DNA from: JANOGU01 sp964499865
GTDB lineage: Bacteria > Pseudomonadota > Alphaproteobacteria > Rhodobacterales > Rhodobacteraceae
Assembly: GCA_964499865.1 (NCBI GenBank)
Contig: CAZCPY010000083.1
Span: 1-13,478 of the forward strand
Length of the DNA: 13,478 nucleotides
Direction of reading: 5' to 3'
The notes below the pieces were generated by a model. The model did no database searches and was not told the DNA's origin. It saw nothing but the letters and a program-made list of their open reading frames with translations. Shown in pieces: positions 1 to 6,673 of this stretch (position 1 is the stretch's first letter; the number at the start of each line of letters is the position of its first letter). A program made the position numbers and the translations under genes.

Positions 1-3
1 CCC

Positions 4-774
4 TCAGGCCGCGAAGGGGTCGTCCTCGTATCCGACACCCGTCAGGCACAGGCCCTGCGGCGGGGCGACCGGGCCGCAGGCCGTGCGGTCGCGCGCGGCC
101 AGCGCCCCGGCCAGCCGCGCGGGCGCCCAGGCCCCGGCGCCGACGCGTTCCAGCGAGCCGACCATGGAGCGCACCTGCGCATGCAGGAAGGACCGCGCGC
201 GGAAGGACAGCGTGATCTGCTGCCCGCCCGGGACGGCCCGCGCCGTCACCCTTGCCTCATCCAGCGTGCGCAGCGGGCTGTCGGCCTGGCATCCGGCGGC
301 GCGGAAAGTGGTGAAGTCGTGGCGGCCCAGAAGCGACCGGGCCGCCTCGGCCATGGCGCCTGCGTCCAGCGGGTGCGCCACCTGCCAGACCCGACCCTTT
401 TCCAGCGCCGGGGGCGCGCGGCGGTTCAGGATGCGGAAGGCATAGCGCCGCTCCACCGCCGAAAACCGCGCGTGAAAGTCGGGCGCGACCGGAGCCGCCG
501 CCAGCACCGCCACGGGATGCGGCCGCAGCTGCGCGTTCAGCGCCGCCGCCAGCCGGAACGGCGGCCAGTCGCGCGACAGGTCGGCATGCGCCACCTGGCC
601 CGACGCATGCACCCCCGCATCGGTGCGCCCCGCCCCCTGCACCGCCCCCGCCCCGGGCTCGAGCCGCGCAAGAGCCGCCTCCAGCACGCCTTGCACCGAC
701 AGGCTGGCCGCCTGCCGCTGCCAGCCCGCGAAGGGGCCGCCGTCATATTCGATCAGAAGGGCATAGCGCGGCAT
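4..774 (-). CDS. truA: tRNA pseudouridine(38-40) synthase TruA
   Basis: This 256-residue protein converts uridines 38-40 in the anticodon stem-loop of many tRNAs to pseudouridine in the cytoplasm. The N-terminus MPRYALLIEYDGGPFAGWQRQ is the family signature (tyrosine, aspartate, then the F-x-GWQ loop), followed by QGVLEAAL. The catalytic-loop motif GAGRTDAGVHASGQVAH lies at residues 47-63, with the catalytic aspartate at D52. The C-terminal half has the second-repeat motifs HDFTTFRAAG and RARSFLHAQVRSMVGSL. Length is typical of bacterial TruA (about 245-270), and the gene is complete, its TGA stop sitting 3 bases from the window edge. The ATG gives exactly the conserved N-terminus. It lies 44 bases downstream of the dehydrogenase gene on the same strand and is probably cotranscribed with it. 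Identification is firm; the operon assignment is inference. Confidence 0.97.
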   Translation of the reverse strand: MPRYALLIEYDGGPFAGWQRQAASLSVQGVLEAALARLEPGAGAVQGAGRTDAGVHASGQVAHADLSRDWPPFRLAAALNAQLRPHPVAVLAAAPVAPDFHARFSAVERRYAFRILNRRAPPALEKGRVWQVAHPLDAGAMAEAARSLLGRHDFTTFRAAGCQADSPLRTLDEARVTARAVPGGQQITLSFRARSFLHAQVRSMVGSLERVGAGAWAPARLAGALAARDRTACGPVAPPQGLCLTGVGYEDDPFAA

Positions 775-818
775 GCCCGCCCGCTAGCACCGCGGCGGCG
801 GCGGGGCAACGCGCGCGG

Positions 819-1685
819 CTACCGCCTCAGCCTGCGCACCAGCGACGAGGTATCCCACCGCCCGCCGCCCATCGCCTGCACCTCGCCGTAGAACTGGTCG
901 ACCAGCGCGGTGACCGGCAGCGACGCCCCCGCCTCGCGCGCGGCGTCGAGGCAGATCGCAAGATCCTTGCGCATCCAGTCTACCGCAAAGCCGAAGTCGA
1001 AGCGGTCCTCCAGCATGGACTTGTGGCGGTTCATCATCTGCCAGGACCCGGCGGCGCCCTGGCTGATGACCTCGACGACCGCCGCACCGTCCATGCCCGC
1101 CTTCTGGCCGAAGGCCAGTGCCTCGGCCAGGCCCTGGACCAGGCCCGCAATCGCGATCTGGTTCATCATCTTGGCAATCTGGCCCGACCCGCTGTCGCCC
1201 AGACGGCGGCAGATGCGGGCGTAGGCCGCGATCACCGGCGCGGCCGCGGCATAGTCCCCGGCGGTGCCGCCGCACATCACCGAAAGCTGCCCGTTCTCGG
1301 CCCCCGCCTGCCCGCCCGACACCGGCGCATCGACAAACCCCACGCCGCGCGCCGCGGCCAGCGCGTGCAGCTCGCGCGTCACCCTGGCCGAAACCGTCGT
1401 GTGGTCGACGAAGACCGCCCCCGGGTCCATCCCCGCAAAGGCGCCGTCGGGGCCGAGGCAGACCTGCCGCAGGTCGTCGTCATTGCCCACGCAGGCCAGC
1501 ACCAGCGCCTGCCCGAGGGCCGCCTCGCGCGCCGTCGCGGCCGCCCGGCCGCCATGCGCCGCGACCCAGGCCGCAGCCCTGGCGGCGGTGCGGTTCCAGA
1601 CCGTCACCTCGTGGCCGTTCGCCGCCAGATGCCGCGCCATCGGCCCGCCCATCACGCCCAGGCCCAGGAATGCCACCTTCGCCAT
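819..1685 (-). CDS. NAD(P)-dependent beta-hydroxyacid dehydrogenase (3-hydroxyisobutyrate dehydrogenase / GarR-like)
   Basis: A 288-residue member of the beta-hydroxyacid dehydrogenase family, which oxidises 3-hydroxy acids or reduces the matching semialdehydes. The Rossmann glycine motif GLGVMGGPMA is at residues 8-17. The second strand ends in WNRT (30-33) with no acidic residue, which in this family favours NADP(H) over NAD(H). The substrate-binding motif DAPVSGGQAGAENGQL is at 119-134. The catalytic lysine region GQIAKMMNQ is at 168-176 with K172 as the likely catalytic residue, and the conserved KD of the C-terminal all-helical domain is at 240-241. The ATG at 1685 starts right at the Rossmann strand; the reading frame stays open far upstream, but that is antisense to the acylase gene and not real. 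The substrate cannot be read from sequence: 3-hydroxyisobutyrate, tartronate semialdehyde and succinic semialdehyde are all possible. Its stop is 44 bases before truA. Confidence 0.9.
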   Translation of the reverse strand: MAKVAFLGLGVMGGPMARHLAANGHEVTVWNRTAARAAAWVAAHGGRAAATAREAALGQALVLACVGNDDDLRQVCLGPDGAFAGMDPGAVFVDHTTVSARVTRELHALAAARGVGFVDAPVSGGQAGAENGQLSVMCGGTAGDYAAAAPVIAAYARICRRLGDSGSGQIAKMMNQIAIAGLVQGLAEALAFGQKAGMDGAAVVEVISQGAAGSWQMMNRHKSMLEDRFDFGFAVDWMRKDLAICLDAAREAGASLPVTALVDQFYGEVQAMGGGRWDTSSLVRRLRR

Positions 1686-1766
1686 CACCGCCCCCGATCG
1701 CGTGAATTGCCCTGCCGCGGACCTTGCCTTAGGTATCGGCGGCGCATTCCCCGTCAAGGCCGCCCG
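1686..1766. promoter_or_regulatory. Divergent intergenic region with a weak sigma70-like promoter toward the acylase gene
   Basis: These 81 bases separate the divergent dehydrogenase and acylase genes, so both promoters should be here or just inside the genes. On the plus strand TTGCCC (1707-1712) and TAGGTA (1730-1735) are 17 bases apart, a weak match to a sigma70 promoter. The acylase ribosome-binding site is AAGG (1756-1759), 7 bases before its ATG. No convincing minus-strand promoter is visible. Confidence 0.3.
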
Positions 1767-4229
1767 ATGTATACCGCCTTCCGCTGGCTGATCCGCCTGT
1801 TCCTCGGCCTGTCGGCGCTGGCCGTGCTGGCGGCGCTGGTGCTGTACTACCTCCTGTCGCGGTCGATCCCCGACTACAACGAGACGGTCGAGGTCGCGGG
1901 GATCACCGCGCCGCTCGAGATCGTGCGCAACAACGCCAACGTGCCCCACATCTTCGGCGCCTCGGCCGAGGATGTGTATTTCGGTCTGGGTTATGCCCAT
2001 GCCCAGGACCGGCTGTGGCAGATGACGATGCTGCGGCGCACCGCGCAGGGGCGGCTGTCCGAGGTCTTCGGCGAAAGCACGCTGCGCATCGACGAGCTGA
2101 TGCGGCGCTTCGACCTGTACACGCTGGCGCTGTCCTCGGTCGAGGCGCAGGATGCGCAGACCCGCGCGGCGCTCGAGGCCTATGCGGCGGGGGTGAACGC
2201 CTGGATCGGGCAGGTGAACGCCCGCGCGCTGGGGCGCGGGGCGCCCGAGTTCTTCCTGTTCTCGAACGAGATCGCGGCCTGGCAGCCGGCCGACAGCATC
2301 GCCATCATCAAGCTGATGGCCTTGCAGATGTCCCCGCAACTGGAAGCCGAGGTGCTGCGGGCGCAGGTCTCGATGATCGTGTCGCCCGCGCAGCTGGCCG
2401 ACATCCTGCCCGACGATCCCGGCGCCGTGGTCACCGCCCTGCCGCGCTACGGCGCGCTGTTCCCGACGCTGGGGCCGCTCGGTCGGACCGAGCGCATGGC
2501 GCTGGGGCCGCTGTCGCCGGTGCAGCCGCTGGCGCTGGCGGGCGCCTCGAACGCCTGGGCGGCGATGCCGGAAAAGTCCGCCGCAGGCGGCACGCTGCTG
2601 GCCAACGACCCGCACCTTGGCTTCACCGCGCCCGCGATCTGGTATCTCGCGCGGATGGAGCTGCCCACCGGCGGGGTGATCGGCGGCACCATCCCGGGCG
2701 TGCCCGCGATCCTGGTCGGGCGGTCGGACAAGCTGGGCTGGGGGCTGACCAGCGCCTATGTCGACGATCAGGACGTGGTGATGGAACGTCTGAACCCCGA
2801 AAACCCGTCGCAATACGCCGGGCCCGGCGGCTGGACCGACATGGTGGAACGGCGGTCGATCATCACTGTCAAGGATGCCGAACCCGTCACCGTCACGCTG
2901 CAATGGACGGCCGCCGGGCCGGTGATCCCGGGGGGCTACTACGAACTCGCCTCGGTCACCCCGCCCGGCCATGTGGCCGCCCTGTCCTGGACCGCGCTCG
3001 ACCCCGCCGACACGTCGATGACGGCGGCAATCCGGCTGATGCAGGCGGGCAACGTCGGAGAGGCGATCGCGGCGGGCGAGGCCTATGTCGCCCCCGCGCA
3101 GAACCTGATGCTGGCCGATACCACCGGCATCGCCATGCAGGTGATCGGCCGCCTGCCCGCCCGCGACCCCGCCCATGCCACGCAAGGCCGCATGCCCGCC
3201 TCGGGCGAGGTGGCGGCGAACCGCTGGCAAGGGGCGTATCCCTATGCCGAGAACCTGCGCGTGCAGAACCCGGCCTCCGGCCTTCTGGGCAACACCAACA
3301 ACCGCACGGTGGACGCGCCGTTCCCGCGCAACCAGTCCTTCGTCTGGGGCGACACGCAGCGCATCCAGCGCTGGCTGACGCTGATGGGCACGCGCGCGGT
3401 GCACACCCGCGAAAGCTTCATCGAGGCGCAGCTGGATACCGTCTCTCCCACCGCGCGGCTTCTGCTGCCGCTGATCGGGGCGGATCTGTGGTTCACCGGC
3501 ACGCCCGCCCCCGACGGCACGCCCGAGCGGCGGCGTCAGCAGGCGCTGGAGATGCTGGCCGGATGGAACGGCGAGATGAGCGAGCACCTGCCGGAGCCGC
3601 TGATCGCCGAGGCCTGGCTGCGCGCCCTGCAACGCCGCCTGATCCAGGACGAACTGGGGCCCCTGGCCGACCGCTTCACCCGGATCGACCCGGTGTTCAT
3701 GGAACGCGTCTTCCGCAACACCGACGGGGCCTCGCGCTGGTGCGACGTGATCCAGTCGGCCGCCATCGAGACCTGCACCATGGTCGCCTCGCTGGCGCTG
3801 GACGAGGCGCTGCTGTGGCTGGAGGCGCGCTACGGCACGGGCATCGAAAGCTGGCGCTGGGGCGATGCGCACCAGGCCACGCACGACCACCCCGTCCTCG
3901 GCGACGTTCCCTTCCTGCGCCAGATCGTGAACATCCGCCAGTCCACCTCGGGCGGCGACACCACGCTGATGCGGGGCCAGACCGGGGGCGAGGATCCCGA
4001 CCCGTTCCTGAACGTCCAGGGCGCGGCCTACCGGGGCGTCTACGACTTTGCCGACCCCGATTCGAGCGTGTTCATCATCTCCACCGGCCAGTCCGGCCAC
4101 CCGCTCAGCCGCAATTACGACGACCTGGGCGTGCTGTGGCGGCGGGGCGAATACATCCCGATGAGCCTTGACCCCGACCTTGCGCGCGCTGCGGCGGTGG
4201 GCGTGACGACGCTGTTGCCGCAGCCCTGA
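1767..4229 (+). CDS. Penicillin acylase family protein (Ntn hydrolase, peptidase family S45), membrane-anchored precursor
   Basis: An 820-residue precursor of a self-cleaving N-terminal-nucleophile amidohydrolase that acts outside the cytoplasm on acyl-amide bonds. A hydrophobic segment at residues 8-30 (LIRLFLGLSALAVLAALVLY, then YLL) is an uncleaved anchor or signal. The alpha-chain motif GLGYAHAQDRLWQM is at 73-86. The nucleophile is Ser261 in GASNAWA, which becomes the beta-chain N-terminus after autocleavage, leaving a beta chain of 560 residues. NDPHLG at 280-285 and NTNN at 509-512 are family motifs; an asparagine of the latter should form the oxyanion hole. Cys659 and Cys670 may form a disulfide. 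The ATG has AAGG 7 bases upstream and precedes the hydrophobic segment. Relatives include penicillin/cephalosporin acylases and homoserine-lactone acylases; the substrate cannot be chosen from sequence. The next gene starts 87 bases downstream and probably has its own promoter. Confidence 0.92.
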   Translation: MYTAFRWLIRLFLGLSALAVLAALVLYYLLSRSIPDYNETVEVAGITAPLEIVRNNANVPHIFGASAEDVYFGLGYAHAQDRLWQMTMLRRTAQGRLSEVFGESTLRIDELMRRFDLYTLALSSVEAQDAQTRAALEAYAAGVNAWIGQVNARALGRGAPEFFLFSNEIAAWQPADSIAIIKLMALQMSPQLEAEVLRAQVSMIVSPAQLADILPDDPGAVVTALPRYGALFPTLGPLGRTERMALGPLSPVQPLALAGASNAWAAMPEKSAAGGTLLANDPHLGFTAPAIWYLARMELPTGGVIGGTIPGVPAILVGRSDKLGWGLTSAYVDDQDVVMERLNPENPSQYAGPGGWTDMVERRSIITVKDAEPVTVTLQWTAAGPVIPGGYYELASVTPPGHVAALSWTALDPADTSMTAAIRLMQAGNVGEAIAAGEAYVAPAQNLMLADTTGIAMQVIGRLPARDPAHATQGRMPASGEVAANRWQGAYPYAENLRVQNPASGLLGNTNNRTVDAPFPRNQSFVWGDTQRIQRWLTLMGTRAVHTRESFIEAQLDTVSPTARLLLPLIGADLWFTGTPAPDGTPERRRQQALEMLAGWNGEMSEHLPEPLIAEAWLRALQRRLIQDELGPLADRFTRIDPVFMERVFRNTDGASRWCDVIQSAAIETCTMVASLALDEALLWLEARYGTGIESWRWGDAHQATHDHPVLGDVPFLRQIVNIRQSTSGGDTTLMRGQTGGEDPDPFLNVQGAAYRGVYDFADPDSSVFIISTGQSGHPLSRNYDDLGVLWRRGEYIPMSLDPDLARAAAVGVTTLLPQP

Positions 4230-4250
4230 CGGCCTTGCGCGGATTCCCGC

Positions 4251-4279
4251 TTGCCGGACGGGCCGAACGGCCATAAGGT
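4251..4279 (+). promoter_or_regulatory. Candidate sigma70-like promoter for the peptidoglycan-binding-like gene
   Basis: TTGCCG (4251-4256) and TAAGGT (4274-4279) are separated by 17 bases in the spacer after the acylase stop. The -10 keeps the first, second and last consensus bases only. The spacer becomes distinctly AT-richer from about 4273, as expected for a promoter region in a GC-rich genome. This is a pattern match and has not been tested. Confidence 0.3.
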
Positions 4280-4281
4280 GC

Positions 4282-4294
4282 ATTGAGATTCAAT
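4282..4294. promoter_or_regulatory. Perfect inverted repeat, possible operator
   Basis: ATTGA-GAT-TCAAT is a perfect 5+5 inverted repeat with a 3-base centre. It lies just downstream of the candidate -10 box and 22 bases before the start codon, roughly where transcription would begin. That is a typical position for a repressor site. It could also arise by chance or form a small RNA hairpin. Confidence 0.3.
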
Positions 4295-4304
4295 CGCAAG
4301 TGGT

Positions 4305-4309
4305 AGGAA
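4305..4309 (+). promoter_or_regulatory. Ribosome-binding site of the peptidoglycan-binding-like gene
   Basis: AGGAA sits 7 bases before the ATG at 4317, a good Shine-Dalgarno match that fixes this start. Confidence 0.7.
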
Positions 4310-4316
4310 ACAGGTC

Positions 4317-5762
4317 ATGGCAAAGGCAGGGGCTTCCCCGAAGGACATTCTGGAAGCGCAGAAGCTGTTCAACAAGCTGCCCGATTTCATCGTCCGCGAA
4401 AACGGCGAGATGGACGAGGCGACTGTCGGGGCGGTCAGGAAGCTGCAGAAGATGGCCGGGATGCGCGAGACGGGCGAGCTTGACGCCGCGCTGCTGAAGC
4501 TGCTGCGGCAGGCCGTCGAGATGAAGGACGTCAAGTACCAGATCAAGCTGGGTGGAAAGGACTATTTCCTGACCGACGGCGACTACAAGTCGCTGATCGC
4601 CAGGGTGAAGACGCAGTTCCAGAAGCCGATGATCCAGCTCAAGGGCGCGGTCGCCGAGGCCCGGTCGATCTACAACGACATGAAGAAGCTGAACGACGAC
4701 CAGTACATCGTCAGCTTCTTCGTGAACGCCGCCAACCGCACCTCGCTGCCCGCAGAAAGCGTCGTCAAGAATGCCGAGGCGCTGGCCGGAGCCGCCGAAA
4801 AGGCGCTCAACAACGGCGATTTCAAGGTCTTCGGCAACATCTTCCCCAAGGCGCAGGCAGCCGCGAACGAGGCGCGCAAGGCGATGAAGGACTACTGCAC
4901 CGGCGTCATCGACGGCGCGGGCAGCATCGTCACCGGGCTGGAATTCGTGCGCGACACCTCCTTCACCACGGTGGGCATCCTGGCCGCGCCGATGGTGGTC
5001 CCGGCCGGTGCGGGCATCGGCACGATGATTGCCGGGGGCGCCGCCATCGGGGCGGGCACGAATGCGGTGGAAAGCCTCGCGGGCGAGGTCGGCAAGGGCA
5101 TCGCGGGCACCTCGGAAGGCGTCGGCAAGGCCGTGCTGAACGTGCTGAAGGATTCGGCCATCGGCGCCGCCGTGGGCGGCCTGACCGCCGGCAAGGCGGG
5201 CGAGGCGCTGATCGGCGCGGTGTCCAAGCGGGTCGCCCCGATGCTGACCGGCCGCGTCTTCGGCTACCTCGGCCAGCAGGTGCTGGCGAAGTGGGTCGGC
5301 GCCTATTTCAAGGCCAACGGCGCGAACATCCTGGAAGGCATCGTCACCGACTGCCTGAAGGCCAACAAGACCAGCGCCGCCGGACTGACCTGGGACGATT
5401 TCTACAAGATCGTCGCCAAGCAGGTGATCACCGCGGGCGTGTTCTCGAAATTCGCCAAGCTGGGCGAGGTGTCGTCCAAGACCCTGATGTCCAGGCTGCC
5501 GGCCAAGGTGGTCAAGGACCTGATGTCCTCGCTGGGACCCAAGGCCAGCGACAAGGCGCTGGAAGAGGCGGTGGGCAAGGCGTTCGAGGAGTTCGGCAAG
5601 GAATCCGGCGGCAAGGTCTATGACGCGATCTTCGAAAAGCTGACCGGCAAGGAAACCCCCGACGCGGTGGAAAAGATGCTGGTCGACGAATACGCGACCA
5701 ACAGGAAGCTGCTCGACGCGATCAGGGACGAGGTCGAGAAGCAGGCGAAGAAGCGCAAGTAG
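4317..5762 (+). CDS. Peptidoglycan-binding-like N-terminal module fused to a glycine-rich hydrophobic region and a lysine-rich C-terminus; function unknown
   Basis: A 481-residue protein I do not recognise as a named family. Residues 10-66 fit the PG_binding_1 fold pattern: a first helix (ILEAQKLFNKL), then ENGEMDEATVGAVRKLQKMAGM followed by ETGELDAALLKLL. This matches the family's DGxxGxxTxxAVxxFQ and second repeat. Residues 70-195 look helical and charged. Residues 216-247 and 281-300 are glycine- and alanine-rich hydrophobic stretches (GILAAPMVVPAGAGIGTMIA, AIGAAVGGLTAGKAGEALIG) resembling glycine-zipper or membrane-inserting segments of secreted toxins and trafficking regions. Residues 355-481 are helical and rich in lysine, ending in KQAKKRK. 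There is no signal peptide, so export by the general pathway is unlikely. Lysine is almost always AAG, and the gene looks less GC-rich than its neighbours, hinting at acquisition. No catalytic motif and no adjacent immunity-like gene is visible. The start is supported by AGGAA 7 bases upstream. Confidence 0.85.
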   Translation: MAKAGASPKDILEAQKLFNKLPDFIVRENGEMDEATVGAVRKLQKMAGMRETGELDAALLKLLRQAVEMKDVKYQIKLGGKDYFLTDGDYKSLIARVKTQFQKPMIQLKGAVAEARSIYNDMKKLNDDQYIVSFFVNAANRTSLPAESVVKNAEALAGAAEKALNNGDFKVFGNIFPKAQAAANEARKAMKDYCTGVIDGAGSIVTGLEFVRDTSFTTVGILAAPMVVPAGAGIGTMIAGGAAIGAGTNAVESLAGEVGKGIAGTSEGVGKAVLNVLKDSAIGAAVGGLTAGKAGEALIGAVSKRVAPMLTGRVFGYLGQQVLAKWVGAYFKANGANILEGIVTDCLKANKTSAAGLTWDDFYKIVAKQVITAGVFSKFAKLGEVSSKTLMSRLPAKVVKDLMSSLGPKASDKALEEAVGKAFEEFGKESGGKVYDAIFEKLTGKETPDAVEKMLVDEYATNRKLLDAIRDEVEKQAKKRK

Positions 5763-5785
5763 CCTCCCCGCGCATCTGCGGCCTT

Positions 5786-5811
5786 GACTTGCCGGCCTGC
5801 GGCGGCAAGTC
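5786..5811. terminator. Strong hairpin after the peptidoglycan-binding-like gene; terminator or operator
   Basis: GACTTGCCG (5786-5794) and CGGCAAGTC (5803-5811) form a perfect 9-base stem around an 8-base loop, 23 bases after the TAG stop. No T-run follows, so it is not a textbook intrinsic terminator. It may be a weak terminator, an RNA-stabilising hairpin, or a DNA operator for the following hydratase gene. Its presence argues against the TTG at 5789, which lies inside the stem, as the start of the next gene. Confidence 0.55.
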
Positions 5812-5830
5812 GCAGGGCGGCAGGTGCGGA

Positions 5831-6673
5831 GTGCGGGACTTGGGCGGAGCCTACGACGACTGGCAGGGGCGGCAGGACGTCGCCGAGGACGCCGTGACCG
5901 CCCGCGACGCGGGCCGTCTGGCCGCCACGCTTGCGCCGCACCACGCAGCACTTGGGGGTGAGGACCTGCCCCCGCTCTGGCACTGGCTGGCCTTCGCCCC
6001 GGCGGTCGGGGCGGCGGACCTCGGCCCCGACGGCCACCCCGCGCTCGGCCGCTTCCTGCCGCCGATCGAAGGACGCCGGCGGATGTGGGCCGGGGGGCGG
6101 CTGCGCTTCCGGGGCGCGCTGAAGCTGGGCGAGCGGCTGAAGCGCGCGTCGGAAATCACGAGGATCGCGGAAAAGGCCGGGGCCACGGGGTCGCTGGTCT
6201 TCGTCACCGTGCGGCATGTGACCGAAGGCGCCGCGGGCGGGCGGGTGGAGGAAGAGCAGGACATCGTCTACGCCGCCCTGCCCGACCGCTTCACCCCGCC
6301 GCCCAGGCAGCCCGCTCCCGCCGCGCCGGACCTGCGCCGCCCGGTGGCGGTGGACACCGTGGCGCTGTTCCGTTTCTCGGCGCTGACCTTCAACGCGCAC
6401 CGCATCCATTTCGACCTGCCCTATGCGGTGGAGGTGGAGAAATACCCCGGCCTCGTGGTGCACGGCCCCTTGCAGGCGATCTGGATGATGGAGGCCGCCC
6501 GCGGCCTGCGCGGCGTGCCGCAGGCCTTCCGCTTCCGCGGGCTGCATCCGCTGTTTGCCGGAGATGCGCCCTCGGTGCTGGCCTGGAAAGGCGATACGGA
6601 AGGCGCGCTGGCGCTCGGGGTGGCCGCGGCCGGCGGGCATCTGACGATGCAGGGCGAGGCGGTCTTCGCATGA
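5831..6673 (+). CDS. meh: Mesaconyl-C4-CoA (3-methylfumaryl-CoA) hydratase-like protein, HTD2/MaoC double hot-dog family
   Basis: A 280-residue hydratase of the FAS1-like/HTD2 type with two hot-dog halves. The N-terminal half (about 1-155) has LPPLWHWLAF (46-55) and GRFLPPIEGRRRMWAGG (73-89). The C-terminal half has LFRFSALTFNAHRIHFD (179-195) and YPGLVVHGPLQA (205-216), the acyl-CoA hydratase motifs; N188 and H193 are the likely active-site residues. The sequence pattern and the overlapping Mct-like gene suggest reversible hydration of 3-methylfumaryl-CoA to (S)-citramalyl-CoA, as in the 3-hydroxypropionate bicycle. The start is uncertain: GTG at 5831 has AGG 6 bases upstream, and TTG at 5840 has GGAG 8 bases upstream; a further TTG at 5789 falls inside a hairpin and is unlikely. 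Itaconyl-CoA hydratase or another enoyl-CoA hydratase role is the main alternative. Fold assignment is firm; substrate is inferred from context and recalled homology. Confidence 0.83.
   Translation: MRDLGGAYDDWQGRQDVAEDAVTARDAGRLAATLAPHHAALGGEDLPPLWHWLAFAPAVGAADLGPDGHPALGRFLPPIEGRRRMWAGGRLRFRGALKLGERLKRASEITRIAEKAGATGSLVFVTVRHVTEGAAGGRVEEEQDIVYAALPDRFTPPPRQPAPAAPDLRRPVAVDTVALFRFSALTFNAHRIHFDLPYAVEVEKYPGLVVHGPLQAIWMMEAARGLRGVPQAFRFRGLHPLFAGDAPSVLAWKGDTEGALALGVAAAGGHLTMQGEAVFA

Noticed and set aside
4261..4272. GGCCGAACGGCC as terminator of the acylase gene
   Set aside because: The stem is at most 5 bases with a 2-base loop and no T-run, and it falls between the proposed -35 and -10 boxes.
1686..4283. 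Very long open frame on the minus strand across the acylase gene, continuous with the dehydrogenase
   Set aside because: It is an antisense shadow in GC-rich coding DNA; its translation is low-complexity His/Arg/Gly/Gln-rich, while the plus strand encodes clear S45 motifs. Only the part from 1685 downward is a gene.
5789..5833. TTG at 5789 as start of the hydratase gene
   Set aside because: It lies inside the 9-base hairpin stem; the predicted extra residues (PACGGKSQGG) do not look like the family N-terminus, while later GTG and TTG codons have ribosome-binding sites.
4290..5951. Long minus-strand frame opposite the peptidoglycan-binding-like gene
   Set aside because: The translation is Arg/Gly/Leu/Asp-rich with no motif, and the plus-strand frame has a Shine-Dalgarno and a recognisable N-terminal module.
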